NCBI RefSeq assembly: GCF_013044135.1
Contig: NZ_JABEPP010000003.1
Span: 248,001-312,000, forward strand
DNA: 64,000 nt
Origin: Enterovirga aerilata
Lineage (GTDB): Bacteria > Pseudomonadota > Alphaproteobacteria > Rhizobiales > Beijerinckiaceae
Direction: 5' to 3'
Position numbers and translations under genes: made by a program
The notes under the pieces: generated by a model
Database searches by the model: none
The model's input: the letters and a program-made list of their open reading frames with translations, nothing else
What the model was told of the DNA's origin: nothing
Shown here: positions 9,042 through 17,429 of the stretch, piece by piece
How positions within the stretch are numbered: the stretch's first letter is position 1
Layout of the letters: each line of letters begins with the position of its first letter

Positions 9042-9497
9042 GTGCGCGGGGCCGTCGCGCCTGATCCGGAGGACGGTCCGGCCGCCTTCGAGGACGTGTT
9101 CCGGCGCAACGGCTGGACGGGCTGCTGGCGGAACGGGATCTATCCCTACCACCATTACCATTCCACGGCGCACGAGGTGCTGGGCGTAGCGTCCGGCTCC
9201 GCCCGCGTCTGCTTCGGCGGGGAGGGCGGAACGGAGGTCGAGGTCGCGTCCGGCGACGTCGTCGTGATCCCGGCGGGGGTCGCGCATAAGCTCGTGGAGG
9301 AACGGAACGGGTTCCTGGTCGTCGGCGCCTATGCGGGCGGGCGGCACTGGGACCTTCTGCGCCCGCGCGGGGCGAGCCTGGAAGCGGCGCGCCAGCGGAT
9401 CGCCGCGGTGCCGCTCCCGGATGCCGATCCGGTCGCCGGCGCGGACGGCGTGCTGCTGCGGCTCTGGGGCGAAGTCGTGCCAGAAGTTCTGACATGA
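9042..9497 (+). CDS. Cupin-domain protein, start codon unresolved
   Basis: Single-domain beta-barrel cupin. The core shows the metal-site pattern HHYHSTAHEVLGVASG (motif 1, with several His and a Glu) and GDVVVIPAGVAHK (motif 2, final His), so a bound metal is likely; the substrate is unknown. The first canonical start in frame is the GTG at 9042, but family members have some 20 more residues before VRGAVAP, and the frame upstream is open and strongly GC3-biased back to a stop at 8901-8903, with no ATG, GTG or TTG. The upstream codons read like a protein N-terminus beginning at an ATT at 8907 (ISTKTTARRR). Its stop overlaps the methyltransferase start by four bases (ATGA), so the two are translationally coupled. 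Confidence 0.75.
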   Translation: MRGAVAPDPEDGPAAFEDVFRRNGWTGCWRNGIYPYHHYHSTAHEVLGVASGSARVCFGGEGGTEVEVASGDVVVIPAGVAHKLVEERNGFLVVGAYAGGRHWDLLRPRGASLEAARQRIAAVPLPDADPVAGADGVLLRLWGEVVPEVLT

Positions 9498-10192
9498 GCT
9501 GGCGCGACTTCTGGAACGCCGACACCCCGATCTACGTCAACGAACGGCACAAGGTGCTCCATTACGGCCTCGTCGCGCGCGACATCGTCGCGCTGATCCC
9601 CTCCCGGGACGCGGCCGTGCTCGATTACGGCTGCGGCGAGGCCCTCTCGGCCGGGCGCGTCGCGGCCGCATGCGGGCAGCTCTATCTCTGCGACGGCGCG
9701 CCGTTCGTCCGCGAGCGGCTGCAGGCCCGCTTCCGGGGCGACCCGAAGGTGATCGTGCTCGCTCCGGAGGAGACGGACGCGATCGCTGATGGCAGCCTCG
9801 ACCTGATCGTGGTCAATTCGCTCCTCCAGTATCTCTCGGTAGAGGAGTTCGGCGAGCTCCTCGGCCTGTGGCGGCGCAAGCTGAAAGGTGCCGGCCGGCT
9901 CGTGCTGGCGGACGTGATCCCGCCCGATATCCGCGCCGTCGACGATGCGGCGGCGCTCCTCTCCTTCGCCTGGAAGGGCGGGTTTCTCGTCGCGGCTCTC
10001 AGGGGGCTCGCGCGGACGGCGGTCTCCGATTACCGCAAGCTCCGCGCCGAGCTCGGCCTGACGCAGTATTCGGAGAGCGAGATGCTCGAGATCCTGCGCG
10101 GCCGCGGCTTCGCGGGCGAGCGGAAGGCGGCCAATCTCGGCCACAACCCGAAGCGGATGACCTTCGTGGCGCGCCCGGCCGGCGCGGATTAG
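9494..10192 (+). CDS. Class I SAM-dependent methyltransferase
   Basis: 232 residues with a Rossmann-type methyltransferase fold. Motif I is [14 protein letters not shown] (SAM-binding glycines, about residues 42-55); an acidic end of strand 2 follows in LYLCDGAP, then the [13 protein letters not shown] segment of motif IV and [12 protein letters not shown] of motif V/VI. The C-terminal third contains [14 protein letters not shown] and [11 protein letters not shown], as in methyltransferase type 11/12 proteins. The substrate is unknown. It is tightly coupled to the preceding cupin gene (4-base overlap) and its stop overlaps the 3' end of the opposite-strand purD by 4 bases. Confidence 0.85.
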   Translation: MSWRDFWNADTPIYVNERHKVLHYGLVARDIVALIPSRDAAVLDYGCGEALSAGRVAAACGQLYLCDGAPFVRERLQARFRGDPKVIVLAPEETDAIADGSLDLIVVNSLLQYLSVEEFGELLGLWRRKLKGAGRLVLADVIPPDIRAVDDAAALLSFAWKGGFLVAALRGLARTAVSDYRKLRAELGLTQYSESEMLEILRGRGFAGERKAANLGHNPKRMTFVARPAGAD

Positions 10193-11463
10193 CCGCTGTG
10201 CTCCACCGCCCGCCGGCCGATATCGGTGCGGTAGAAGCCCGCGGGCCAGTCGATCGCCCGCACCGCTTCGTAGGCCTTCGCCTGCGCCTCGGCGATGGTG
10301 GGCGCGAGCGCTGTGACGGCCAGCACGCGGCCCCCGTTCGCGACGAGCTCCTCGCCGCGGAGCGCCGTCCCGGCGTGGAAGACCGTCACGAGGTCGCGCC
10401 TGTTCGCATCCTCGACGCCGCGGATGGCGGAGCCCTTCTCGACGGCTCCCGGATAGCCTTTCGCCGCCATGACCACGGTCAGGGCCGCGAAGTCGGACCA
10501 GCTGATCTCGACCTCGTCCAGAACGCCGTCCGCGGCCGCGACCATCGCGGCCAGGATGTCCGTGCGCATCCGGGGCAGGATCACCTGCGCCTCCGGATCG
10601 CCGAGGCGCACGTTGTACTCGATGAGCTTGGGTCCTTCGGCCGTGATCATCAGGCCGGCATAGAGGATGCCCGTGAAGGGCGTCCCGCGCTCCCGCATGC
10701 CGTCCAGCGTCGGGCGGATGATGGTCTCCATCACCTCCGCCTCGAGCGCCGGCGTCAGAACCGGGGCCGGCGAATAGGCTCCCATCCCACCCGTGTTAGG
10801 GCCCTGGTCGCCGTCGAAGGCGCGCTTGTGGTCCTGCGCGGTGCCGAGCGGGACGGCGTGTCCGCCGTCGCAGAGCGCGAAGAAGCTCGCCTCCTCGCCG
10901 ACCAGGCATTCCTCGATCACGACCTCGGCACCGGCTTCGCCGAGGCTGCCGCCGAGCATCGCCTCCACGGCAGCCTCGGCCTCCTCGACGGTCGCGGCGA
11001 CGACCACGCCCTTGCCGGCCGCGAGCCCGTCCGCCTTGACGACGATCGGCGCGCCCTCCTGCCGGACGTAGCGCTTGGCGGCAGCCGCATCCGTGAAGCG
11101 GGCGAAGCCGGCGGTCGGGATGCCGAACTCGCGCGCGAGCTCCTTGGTGAAGGCTTTGGACCCTTCGAGCTGCGCGGCGGCCCGGCTCGGACCGAAGGCC
11201 CTGATTCCCGCTGCGGAGAGCGCGTCCACGATGCCGGCGACGAGCGGCGCCTCGGGCCCGACTACGACGAAGTCGATCGCCTCGCGCCGGCACAGCTCGA
11301 TCACGGCCGCATGATCCGCCACGTCGATCGCGGCATTCGTCCCGTGCTGCGCCGTGCCCGGATTGCCGGGCGCCGTGACGAGCCGGGTGCAGAGCGGGCT
11401 CGCCTGGATGGCGCGCGCCAGCGCGTGCTCGCGCCCGCCGGAGCCGATGAGCAGGATGTTCAA
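10189..11463 (-). CDS. purD: Phosphoribosylamine-glycine ligase PurD
   Basis: Second step of purine synthesis: ATP-dependent joining of glycine to 5-phosphoribosylamine to give GAR. The 424-residue protein is full length. The N-terminal domain begins [16 protein letters not shown] and contains the PGNPG motif; the ATP-grasp core has [16 protein letters not shown] and [10 protein letters not shown]; later come [14 protein letters not shown] and the C-terminal [18 protein letters not shown]. It is a monocistronic-looking gene on the minus strand, convergent with the methyltransferase. Confidence 0.97.
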   Translation of the reverse strand: MNILLIGSGGREHALARAIQASPLCTRLVTAPGNPGTAQHGTNAAIDVADHAAVIELCRREAIDFVVVGPEAPLVAGIVDALSAAGIRAFGPSRAAAQLEGSKAFTKELAREFGIPTAGFARFTDAAAAKRYVRQEGAPIVVKADGLAAGKGVVVAATVEEAEAAVEAMLGGSLGEAGAEVVIEECLVGEEASFFALCDGGHAVPLGTAQDHKRAFDGDQGPNTGGMGAYSPAPVLTPALEAEVMETIIRPTLDGMRERGTPFTGILYAGLMITAEGPKLIEYNVRLGDPEAQVILPRMRTDILAAMVAAADGVLDEVEISWSDFAALTVVMAAKGYPGAVEKGSAIRGVEDANRRDLVTVFHAGTALRGEELVANGGRVLAVTALAPTIAEAQAKAYEAVRAIDWPAGFYRTDIGRRAVEHSG

Positions 11464-11512
11464 CCGCGTATCCCCTGAGACGGCTTCGCCCTAGGGAGTT
11501 TCGGCCATCGCT

Positions 11513-11914
11513 TCAACAGGGCAGGGCGCGCACATGTCCGGCGGCGGCGTAGTCCAGGATGGCAGCGTCCCGAGTCACGATTGGAACATCGAAGTGTCGG
11601 GCGGTCGCGACCAGGAACCGGTCGGCCGGATCGCGGTGGAACTCGCCCGGGAGCTCCGTCGCGGCGAGGGCGATGTCGGCATCGACTGGGACGACCTCCG
11701 TGCCGGCTGCGGACGTGACAGCGAAGAACCAGGTCCGAGCCGGCATGCTGATGCCGATCCGGCCGGATTGAGCGAGCCGGCCGATTTCCCAGGCCGTGAT
11801 TGCTGAGACGAGGAGGCGCCGATCTCGGACGCTGCGCTAAGGAGGTCCTGGGCTTGTGCCGTGAGCCCCCTGTCCTGCGCTGAACCAGAGGAGGGTGTGG
11901 GTGTCCAGCAGCAT
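11513..11914 (-). pseudogene. VapC-type PIN-domain toxin, frameshifted
   Basis: The minus strand encodes a PIN-domain RNase toxin broken by two compensating one-base shifts. From the ATG at 11914-11912 the sequence reads MLLDTHTLLWFSAG, typical of the VapC N-terminus with its first catalytic Asp. It then changes frame at a run of five G (11866-11870) into GLTAQAQDLLSAA, and returns to the first frame near 11824-11835 as VRDRRLLVSAITAWEIG. The remainder contains the conserved DRFLVATARHFDVPIVTRDAAILDY. As written, the frame hits a TAG after about 26 codons. Removing one G and restoring one base would give a 134-residue toxin of normal length. Either the toxin is inactivated or the sequence has homopolymer errors. 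Confidence 0.75.
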
Positions 11915-12212
11915 CAGGGTTCCTTCGGCAGGCGGTCCCAGTTCGCCAGCCACTCCTCCTCCCAGGGGTCATCCTCCGGGAACATCGGCTCCGTCAGGTC
12001 GACGCCGGGCGGGATGAAGATCGTCCCTTCATCGCCCCGTAGCCGAATTTCGGCTCCGTCTCCTCGGCCGGTGAGGGCGACACGACCGCCAGCGGCTTGC
12101 CGCGTTTGGTGATGATGATCCTGGACAGGCGGCCCTTGGCGATGTCTTCCAGGAGCGACAGGCTGCGCGCCTTGAATTCCGTGACGTTGAGCGTGATCTC
12201 CGCGGCCGACAT
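11914..12212 (-). pseudogene. Phd/YefM-type antitoxin, frameshifted
   Basis: Antitoxin partner of the PIN toxin downstream. It starts with a good ribosome-binding site (GGAGG) and ATG at 12212-12210, reading MSAAEITLNVTEFKARSLSL, which matches the Phd/YefM N-terminal DNA-binding fold, then RIIITKRGKPLAVV and FGYGAMKG. At 12025-12027 a run of three G should be four: after one base is added, the frame continues TIFIPPGVDLTEPMFPEDD to the C-terminal WEEEWLANWDRLPKEP, the toxin-neutralising tail. Its stop overlaps the toxin ATG by one base (TGATG), the usual coupling of such pairs. As given, the product would lose its tail. Confidence 0.75.
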
Positions 12213-12305
12213 CGACGCCTCCGAAGATGACCATAGGATATGGTCATTTCCCGCCCTGCCGCAAAGCCGGTGGCCGGACTGGGCCCAAGGCTCTATCGGT
12301 CTTCC

Positions 12306-13871
12306 ATGATTCCAGCCGCTGCAGAGCCAACCAACGCTCCAGAATGGACCGTCTCCGAGCTCTCCGGCGCCCTGAAGCGTACGCTCGAAGACGCCTTCGG
12401 GCATGTGCGCCTGCGGGGCGAGATCTCGGGCTATCGCGGCCCGCATTCCTCCGGCCACGCCTATTTCTGCCTGAAGGACCGCGACGCCCGCATCGACGCG
12501 GTGATCTGGAAATCGGCCTTCGGCCGCATGCGGTTCAGGCCGCAGGAGGGGCTCGAGGTCGTCGCGATCGGCCGCATCACGACATTCCCGGGCAAGTCCA
12601 CCTACCAGATCGTCGTCGAGCAGCTGGAGCCGGCCGGAATCGGCGCCCTCATGGCGCTCCTGGAGGAGCGCCGCCGCCGGCTCACCGCGGAGGGGCTGTT
12701 CGCCGAGGCGCGAAAGCGCCGGCCGCCCTTCCTGCCGCGGGTCGTCGGCGTCGTGACCTCGCCGACCGGGGCCGTGATCCGCGACATCCTCCACCGGCTG
12801 GAGGACCGCTTCCCGCGCCATGTCCTCGTCTGGCCGGTCCGGGTCCAGGGCGAGACCTGCGCGGAGGAGGTCGCGGCGGCGATCCGCGGCTTCGGCGCGC
12901 TGTCCCCGGACGGTCCCGTTCCGCGGCCGGACGTGCTCATCGTCGCCCGGGGAGGGGGCTCGCTCGAGGATCTCTGGGGCTTCAACGAGGAGGCGGTCGT
13001 CCGGGCTGCCGCCGAGAGCCCGATCCCGCTCATCTCGGCCGTCGGCCACGAGACCGACTGGACGCTGATCGACCATGCGGCCGACCTCCGCGCGCCGACT
13101 CCGACCGGCGCTGCCGAAATGGCCGTACCCGTCCGGGCGGAGCTCGTCGTGCAGGTCGGCGGGGCGGCCCGCCGGCAAGAGGAGGCGATGCTGCGCCTCA
13201 TCGAGAGCCGCCGGACCGAGCTGCGGTCGGCAGCCCGGGCTCTCCCGAGCCCCGAGGCGCTCGTCGGCGTGCCGCGCCAGCGCCTCGATCTCGCCTGGGC
13301 GAAGCTCGCGCCCGGGCTCCTGGCCAATGCGCGCGAGCACGAGCGCGAATTGCGGCGCGCCTCGGACCGGCTGGCGCGCCAGGCGCCCTATGTCCGGCTT
13401 GCGGAGGTGCGCACGCGGCTGAAGGCGGTGGGCGACAAGCCGCGTGACCACCTCGCGCGGGCGATCGCGGAGAGGCGCAAGGCGCTTGCGGGTTTCTCCG
13501 CCCGGCTCGCTGCCGGACGGGATGCGGTGATCCGGGCCGAGCGGCTGCGCATCGAGACCTGCCGCGAGCGCGTCGGCGGCCTCGCCGGCCGGGCGGACCG
13601 CGCCGCCCGCGCCGCGATCGAGCGCGGCGTGCGAAGGCTGGAAAGTCAGGCGGGTCTCCTCGCAAGCCTGGGCTACAGGTCGGTCCTGGCGCGCGGCTAC
13701 GCACTGGTCCGTGACGAGCGCGACGGGGTGGTCCGCACGGCCGCGGAGGTGGTTCCCGGCCAGGCGCTCACGATCGAGTTCGCCGACGGCAGGCGGCGGG
13801 TCCAGGCCGAGGGTGCGCGACCGAAGCGCCGGCCCGACCCCCTTGTACAGACGAGCCTGTTCGATAACTGA
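12306..13871 (+). CDS. xseA: Exodeoxyribonuclease VII large subunit XseA
   Basis: Large subunit of the single-strand-specific exonuclease VII, which acts in the cytosol with XseB in mismatch and recombination repair. The 521-residue product has an N-terminal OB-fold ([34 protein letters not shown]), the catalytic domain with [33 protein letters not shown] and [15 protein letters not shown] (conserved D, H and R residues), then a long coiled-coil/helical region rich in Arg and Ala, and a C-terminal segment [16 protein letters not shown] start at 12240 is possible but the ATG at 12306 matches the family. xseB is not nearby. A DUF2093 gene follows, an arrangement common in Rhizobiales. Confidence 0.96.
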   Translation: MIPAAAEPTNAPEWTVSELSGALKRTLEDAFGHVRLRGEISGYRGPHSSGHAYFCLKDRDARIDAVIWKSAFGRMRFRPQEGLEVVAIGRITTFPGKSTYQIVVEQLEPAGIGALMALLEERRRRLTAEGLFAEARKRRPPFLPRVVGVVTSPTGAVIRDILHRLEDRFPRHVLVWPVRVQGETCAEEVAAAIRGFGALSPDGPVPRPDVLIVARGGGSLEDLWGFNEEAVVRAAAESPIPLISAVGHETDWTLIDHAADLRAPTPTGAAEMAVPVRAELVVQVGGAARRQEEAMLRLIESRRTELRSAARALPSPEALVGVPRQRLDLAWAKLAPGLLANAREHERELRRASDRLARQAPYVRLAEVRTRLKAVGDKPRDHLARAIAERRKALAGFSARLAAGRDAVIRAERLRIETCRERVGGLAGRADRAARAAIERGVRRLESQAGLLASLGYRSVLARGYALVRDERDGVVRTAAEVVPGQALTIEFADGRRRVQAEGARPKRRPDPLVQTSLFDN

Positions 13872-13908
13872 AGGAGACGGGCGCCCGGCGCGCCACCCGG
13901 ACCCACCC

Positions 13909-14124
13909 ATGAACAAGTACGAAGGCGGCGAAGCCATCATCGAGTACCGCGACTCGAACATCCGGGTCGTGCGGCCGGGCCGCTTCGTCCGCTGCGCCGT
14001 CACCGGCGAGGCGATCCCGCTCGACCAGCTCAAGTACTGGAGCGTGGAACGTCAGGAGGCCTATGCGTCTCCGGCCGCGGTGTTGACGCGGCTCGGCCTG
14101 CCGCAACCGAAGGCGAAGGGCTGA
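13909..14124 (+). CDS. DUF2093 domain-containing protein
   Basis: 71-residue conserved alphaproteobacterial protein of the DUF2093 family: IIEYRDSNIRVVRPGRFVRC, AVTGEAIPLDQLKYWSVERQEAY and a C-terminal tail RLGLPQPKAKG. The single Cys followed by AVTG...IPLD.L.YW is the family signature. Its function is unknown. It lies 37 bases after xseA with AAGGAG close to the xseA stop, and its stop is immediately adjacent to the end of the convergent lpxK. Confidence 0.85.
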   Translation: MNKYEGGEAIIEYRDSNIRVVRPGRFVRCAVTGEAIPLDQLKYWSVERQEAYASPAAVLTRLGLPQPKAKG

Positions 14125-15129
14125 TCAGCGCCTCGCTAGCGCCGGCGCCAGCAGCCGTTGGAACGCATCGGCCTCGTCGTCCGGAACGAGGCCGACCGGG
14201 AGCGTCGCGATCGCGCGCAGACGCGGCTCTGAGATCTCCATCCCGGCGAGCCGGACGGCGTCCTTCTCGGTCGTGACTGGGACGAGGCCGGCCTTCGCGG
14301 CAGCGGCGACCAGATCGGTGGCCTCACCCTCTCGATACGGATGGTGGTCCGGAAAGGACCGGGTTTCCGCGACCTCGGCTCCGATCTCCCGGAGGGTGTC
14401 GAAGAACTTTTCCGGCCGGCCGATCCCGGCAAAGGCAAGCACCCGGCGGCCGCGGAGCGAGGCTGCGACCTCCGGATCCGGCTGAAGCACCCCCGTGACG
14501 ACGGGCAGGCCCTTCAGCGAGGCCTCCCGGGCCAGGCGCTCCCCCGGATCGCCCCGCCCGACCACGAGCACTCCGCCGATCTTGGGCCACTGCGCCGCGA
14601 GCGGCGCGCGCAGCGGTCCGGCAGGAAGCGCGAGGCCGTTGCCGATCCCGACGCTCCCGTCGAAGACGCCGATCGCGAGGTCCTTCTCGAGGGACGGGTT
14701 CTGCAGCCCGTCATCCATCACGATGACGTCCGCCCCGAGAGAGGCTGCGAGCGCGGCCCCGGCCGGCCGGTCCCGCGACACGACCGTCGGCGCCTGGCGG
14801 GCGAGAAGCAGCGCCTCGTCTCCGACCTCCCTGAAGCCGTGACGCGCCGGATCGACCCCGACAGGCCCGGCGAGCCCGCCGCCATAGCCGCGCGTCAGGA
14901 AGACCGGATGGCGGCCCATGCTGCGCAGCAGGGCCGCAACATGGATGGCGGTCGGCGTCTTGCCGGACCCGCCGACGGTGACGTTGCCGATGCAGATGAC
15001 CGGGACCGGTGCCCGCGCTCCCGCCCGCTCCATCCGGGATGCCGCGACGGCGCCGTAGACGAGGGATGCGGGCTGGAGAAGCCGGGCGGCGAGGCCCGGG
15101 CGGCGCCACCAGAAGGCCGGCGCCTTCAC
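14125..15129 (-). CDS. lpxK: Tetraacyldisaccharide 4'-kinase LpxK
   Basis: Membrane-associated kinase of lipid A synthesis: phosphorylates the 4' position of the tetraacyldisaccharide precursor to give lipid IVA. The 334-residue product has the N-terminal hydrophobic helix region, the Walker A motif VGGSGKTPTAIH at about residues 52-63, GYGGGLAG, the DDGLQNPSLEKD catalytic segment and the C-terminal TTEKDAVRLA motif. The start is a GTG (VKAPAFWWRRPG), which is where the family begins, and overlaps the upstream waaA stop by four bases (GTGA). It is the last gene of the five-gene minus-strand lipid A cluster (cysQ-like, DUF4170, DUF374, waaA, lpxK). Confidence 0.95.
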   Translation of the reverse strand: MKAPAFWWRRPGLAARLLQPASLVYGAVAASRMERAGARAPVPVICIGNVTVGGSGKTPTAIHVAALLRSMGRHPVFLTRGYGGGLAGPVGVDPARHGFREVGDEALLLARQAPTVVSRDRPAGAALAASLGADVIVMDDGLQNPSLEKDLAIGVFDGSVGIGNGLALPAGPLRAPLAAQWPKIGGVLVVGRGDPGERLAREASLKGLPVVTGVLQPDPEVAASLRGRRVLAFAGIGRPEKFFDTLREIGAEVAETRSFPDHHPYREGEATDLVAAAAKAGLVPVTTEKDAVRLAGMEISEPRLRAIATLPVGLVPDDEADAFQRLLAPALARR

Positions 15130-16430
15130 CAGAAGGCCTCGCGCGGATCCGCCGGCGGTGGGAGGTAGGGCCCGAGCGCCTGCATCGTCCGCTCCAGGGC
15201 GCCGCCGAGGGAGGCGGCTGTGTCGGCCGCCGCGCGCGCCATGTCCCGGGTCAGCGCCCCGTCCGCGAGCAGCGTCGCGACCGCTCTGCCCAGACCGGCG
15301 GCGTCCTCGATCCCTATCGCGCCGCCGCCCTGGTCGAGGGCGGCGAATATCTCCGAGAAGTTCTCCGTGTGCGGACCGTGCAGGATCGCGGTTCCGAGCC
15401 GGGCCGGCTCGAACGGGTTCTGGCCCCCGCGCGCCGCGAGCGTGCCGCCCACGAAGACGAGCGGCGCGAGGCGGTAGAAGAGCCCGAGCTCGCCCAGCGT
15501 GTCGACGAGATAGATGTCGGCCGCCTCGTCCGGACCGGAGCCCAGGGAGCGGCGGGCCGCGCCCAGCCCGGCATTCCGCGCGGCCCCGGCGATCTCGGAG
15601 CCGCGCTCCGGATGGCGCGGTGCCAGGATCGTGAGCAGGTTCCGCCGGCGCGCGGCTACGGCCGCATGGGTGGCGAAGACCGCCTCCTCCTCGCCGGGAT
15701 GCGTGCTCGCCGCCATCCAGATCTCGCGCCCGGCGGATAGCGCGGCGAGATGCTCCACCGCCGCCGGATCGGCGGGCGGCGGCGGCAGGTCGAACTTCAG
15801 GTTGCCCGAGATCGTGGCAATGGTCGCGCCGAGCTCGGCCAGGCGCTCCGCATCCGCCCGGCTCTGCGCCACGCAGACGGTGAGGCGTCCGAAGAGGGCG
15901 CGCGCCACGCGGGGCGCCCTGAGCCAGCCGGCGAAGGACCGGGCGGAGATCCGCCCGTTTACCAGGGCGAGCGGGATGCCGGCGCGGTCCAGCTCGAGGA
16001 CGGTGTTCGGCCAGATCTCGGATTCGGCGAAGATGGCGAGCCGGGGACGCCAATGCGCGAGGAAGCGGCGCAGGTATCTGGGCACATCGAGCGGCAGGAA
16101 CTGGTGCCGGGCGCCGGGCGGGAGGCGGCGCGCGAGGAGCTCCGCCGAGGTCACCGTGCCGGATGTGACCAGGACCTTCACGCCGCGCCGGACGAGCGCA
16201 CCGACGACGGGCAGGAGCGCCATGGTCTCCCCGATCGAGGCGCCATGAGCCCAGACGATCTCGCCGCCCGGGCGCTCGCGGCCTGGGATGCCGTAGCGCT
16301 CGGAGAGCCGCGCCTCGTCCTCCTTGCCCTGCCGCACCCGCGCCTTCAGCCAAGCCGGAGCGGCTGCCGGCCCGAGAAGGGCCGTCGCGGCGCGGTAGGC
16401 CAGGAGCGGCGCGGGCAGGCGCTGGATCAT
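15126..16430 (-). CDS. waaA: 3-deoxy-D-manno-octulosonic acid transferase WaaA (KdtA)
   Basis: Transfers Kdo from CMP-Kdo to lipid IVA on the inner face of the cytoplasmic membrane. The 434-residue product has a short N-terminal membrane anchor region, the conserved WAHGASIGETMALLPV segment with its catalytic Glu, FLPLDVPRYLRRFLAHW, FAESEIWPN, NGRISARSFAGW and, in the C-terminal glycosyltransferase half, ILAPRHPERG and VGGTLAARGGQNPFEP with the donor-binding Glu. Start overlaps the DUF374 stop and its stop overlaps the lpxK start, so translation is coupled through the cluster. Confidence 0.95.
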   Translation of the reverse strand: MIQRLPAPLLAYRAATALLGPAAAPAWLKARVRQGKEDEARLSERYGIPGRERPGGEIVWAHGASIGETMALLPVVGALVRRGVKVLVTSGTVTSAELLARRLPPGARHQFLPLDVPRYLRRFLAHWRPRLAIFAESEIWPNTVLELDRAGIPLALVNGRISARSFAGWLRAPRVARALFGRLTVCVAQSRADAERLAELGATIATISGNLKFDLPPPPADPAAVEHLAALSAGREIWMAASTHPGEEEAVFATHAAVAARRRNLLTILAPRHPERGSEIAGAARNAGLGAARRSLGSGPDEAADIYLVDTLGELGLFYRLAPLVFVGGTLAARGGQNPFEPARLGTAILHGPHTENFSEIFAALDQGGGAIGIEDAAGLGRAVATLLADGALTRDMARAAADTAASLGGALERTMQALGPYLPPPADPREAFW

Positions 16431-17173
16431 GCCGGCGCGGCGGGTTCCTGCGCCGCCCCGGCCCGCAGGTTGGCCCCGGGATCGGTACGCCCGACGAGCG
16501 CGCAGGCTCTCGCGTTGACGCGGTCCAGCTCGCGCTCGACGGCGAGCCGCGCTTCCTCGGCTTCCGCCCGGGACACGTCGCGGCCGACCCGGATCGGCGC
16601 TCCGGCGACGATCGCGCCGCGCCCGAAGGGCAGGCCGATGCTGGCCCGGTCCCAGCTCTCGAATTCCACCCGCCGGCTGGTCGCGACCGCCACCGCCACG
16701 ATCGGCCGGCCCGACAGGCGCGCGAGCGTCACGATGCCTTCCCCGCAGCGGCGCGCGATCTTCGGCACATCGGCCGTGAGGAACATGTTGTCGCCCTCTT
16801 CCAGCGCACGCAGCATGGCGCGCAAAGCCGGGGCGCCGCCCTTGGCGCGCTGGTCGCGGCCGCGCGCGCCGGAGCCGCGGATCGTCCGGACGCCGAGGTG
16901 CCGGAGCGCGATCGCGTTGAGCTCGCCGTCGCTCGAGCGCGAGACGAGGCTGGCGGCCCGGTCCTCCCGCCGTCGCAGATAGGGCGCCATGAAATGCTGG
17001 CCGTGCCACATCGCCCCGATGAAGGGCCGAAGCGGCATGAGCTCGCCATAGATGTCCGCCGGCTCGTGCACGAAGCGGTTCGTGCTCCGTACCAGGTCGA
17101 GATAGCGGGCGAAGACATAGCCCAGCGCCTCCTGCGTCGCGCGGATCCGCCCGAGGCGCTTCAGAAGGCCCAT
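16427..17173 (-). CDS. Lysophospholipid acyltransferase family protein (DUF374)
   Basis: 248-residue protein of the DUF374 group, distantly related to PlsC/LpxL-type acyltransferases. Visible features are FIGAMWHGQHFMAPY (the His that takes the place of the HX4D catalytic block), VSRSSDGELNAIALRHLG, RTIRGSGARGR and FLTADVPKIARRCGEGIVTLA with the GRPIVAVAVATSR segment. The position between waaA and DUF4170 in a lipid A cluster suggests an acyl transfer to lipid A or its precursor, possibly the very-long-chain secondary acylation of Rhizobiales, but the sequence does not prove it. The longer open frame upstream lacks family character; ATG MGLLKRLG was chosen. Confidence 0.82.
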   Translation of the reverse strand: MGLLKRLGRIRATQEALGYVFARYLDLVRSTNRFVHEPADIYGELMPLRPFIGAMWHGQHFMAPYLRRREDRAASLVSRSSDGELNAIALRHLGVRTIRGSGARGRDQRAKGGAPALRAMLRALEEGDNMFLTADVPKIARRCGEGIVTLARLSGRPIVAVAVATSRRVEFESWDRASIGLPFGRGAIVAGAPIRVGRDVSRAEAEEARLAVERELDRVNARACALVGRTDPGANLRAGAAQEPAAPA

Positions 17174-17178
17174 GCCGG

Positions 17179-17406
17179 TCAGGCCGCCTGCGGATCGAGC
17201 AGCCGGTGCAGGTGCACGATGAAGTAGCGTATCTGCGCATTGTCCACGGTGGACTGCGCCTTCGCCTTCCAGGCCGCGTGGGCGGCGGCGTAGTTCGGGT
17301 AGATGCCGACGATATCGAGCGCGGAGAGGTCGCGGAACTCGGTCGAGTCCAGGCTCTTCAGCTCCCCGCCGAACACGAGGTGGAGGAGCTGTTTCTCGCC
17401 GGTCAT
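17179..17406 (-). CDS. DUF4170 domain-containing protein
   Basis: 75-residue conserved alphaproteobacterial protein: LLHLVFGGELKSLDSTEFRD, LDIVGIYPNYAAAHAAWKAK and AQIRYFIVHLHRLLDP. This LVFGGE...VG.YP.Y..A...W pattern is typical of DUF4170, a small soluble protein encoded in the waaA/cysQ cluster of Rhizobiales. Function unknown. It lies 5 bases from the DUF374 start and 23 bases from the cysQ-like stop. Confidence 0.85.
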   Translation of the reverse strand: MTGEKQLLHLVFGGELKSLDSTEFRDLSALDIVGIYPNYAAAHAAWKAKAQSTVDNAQIRYFIVHLHRLLDPQAA

Positions 17407-17429
17407 CCCATGGTCTCCTGGTGGTCGCG

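Noticed and set aside
12240-12305. Upstream extension of XseA
   Set aside because: The 22 residues before the ATG at 12306 are not family-like; the alternative ATG is at the antitoxin end and would overlap its promoter.
14125-16353. 742-residue reading frame through lpxK and into waaA
   Set aside because: It is the lpxK frame running through waaA in the wrong frame; lpxK starts at the GTG at 15129 and waaA has its own frame.
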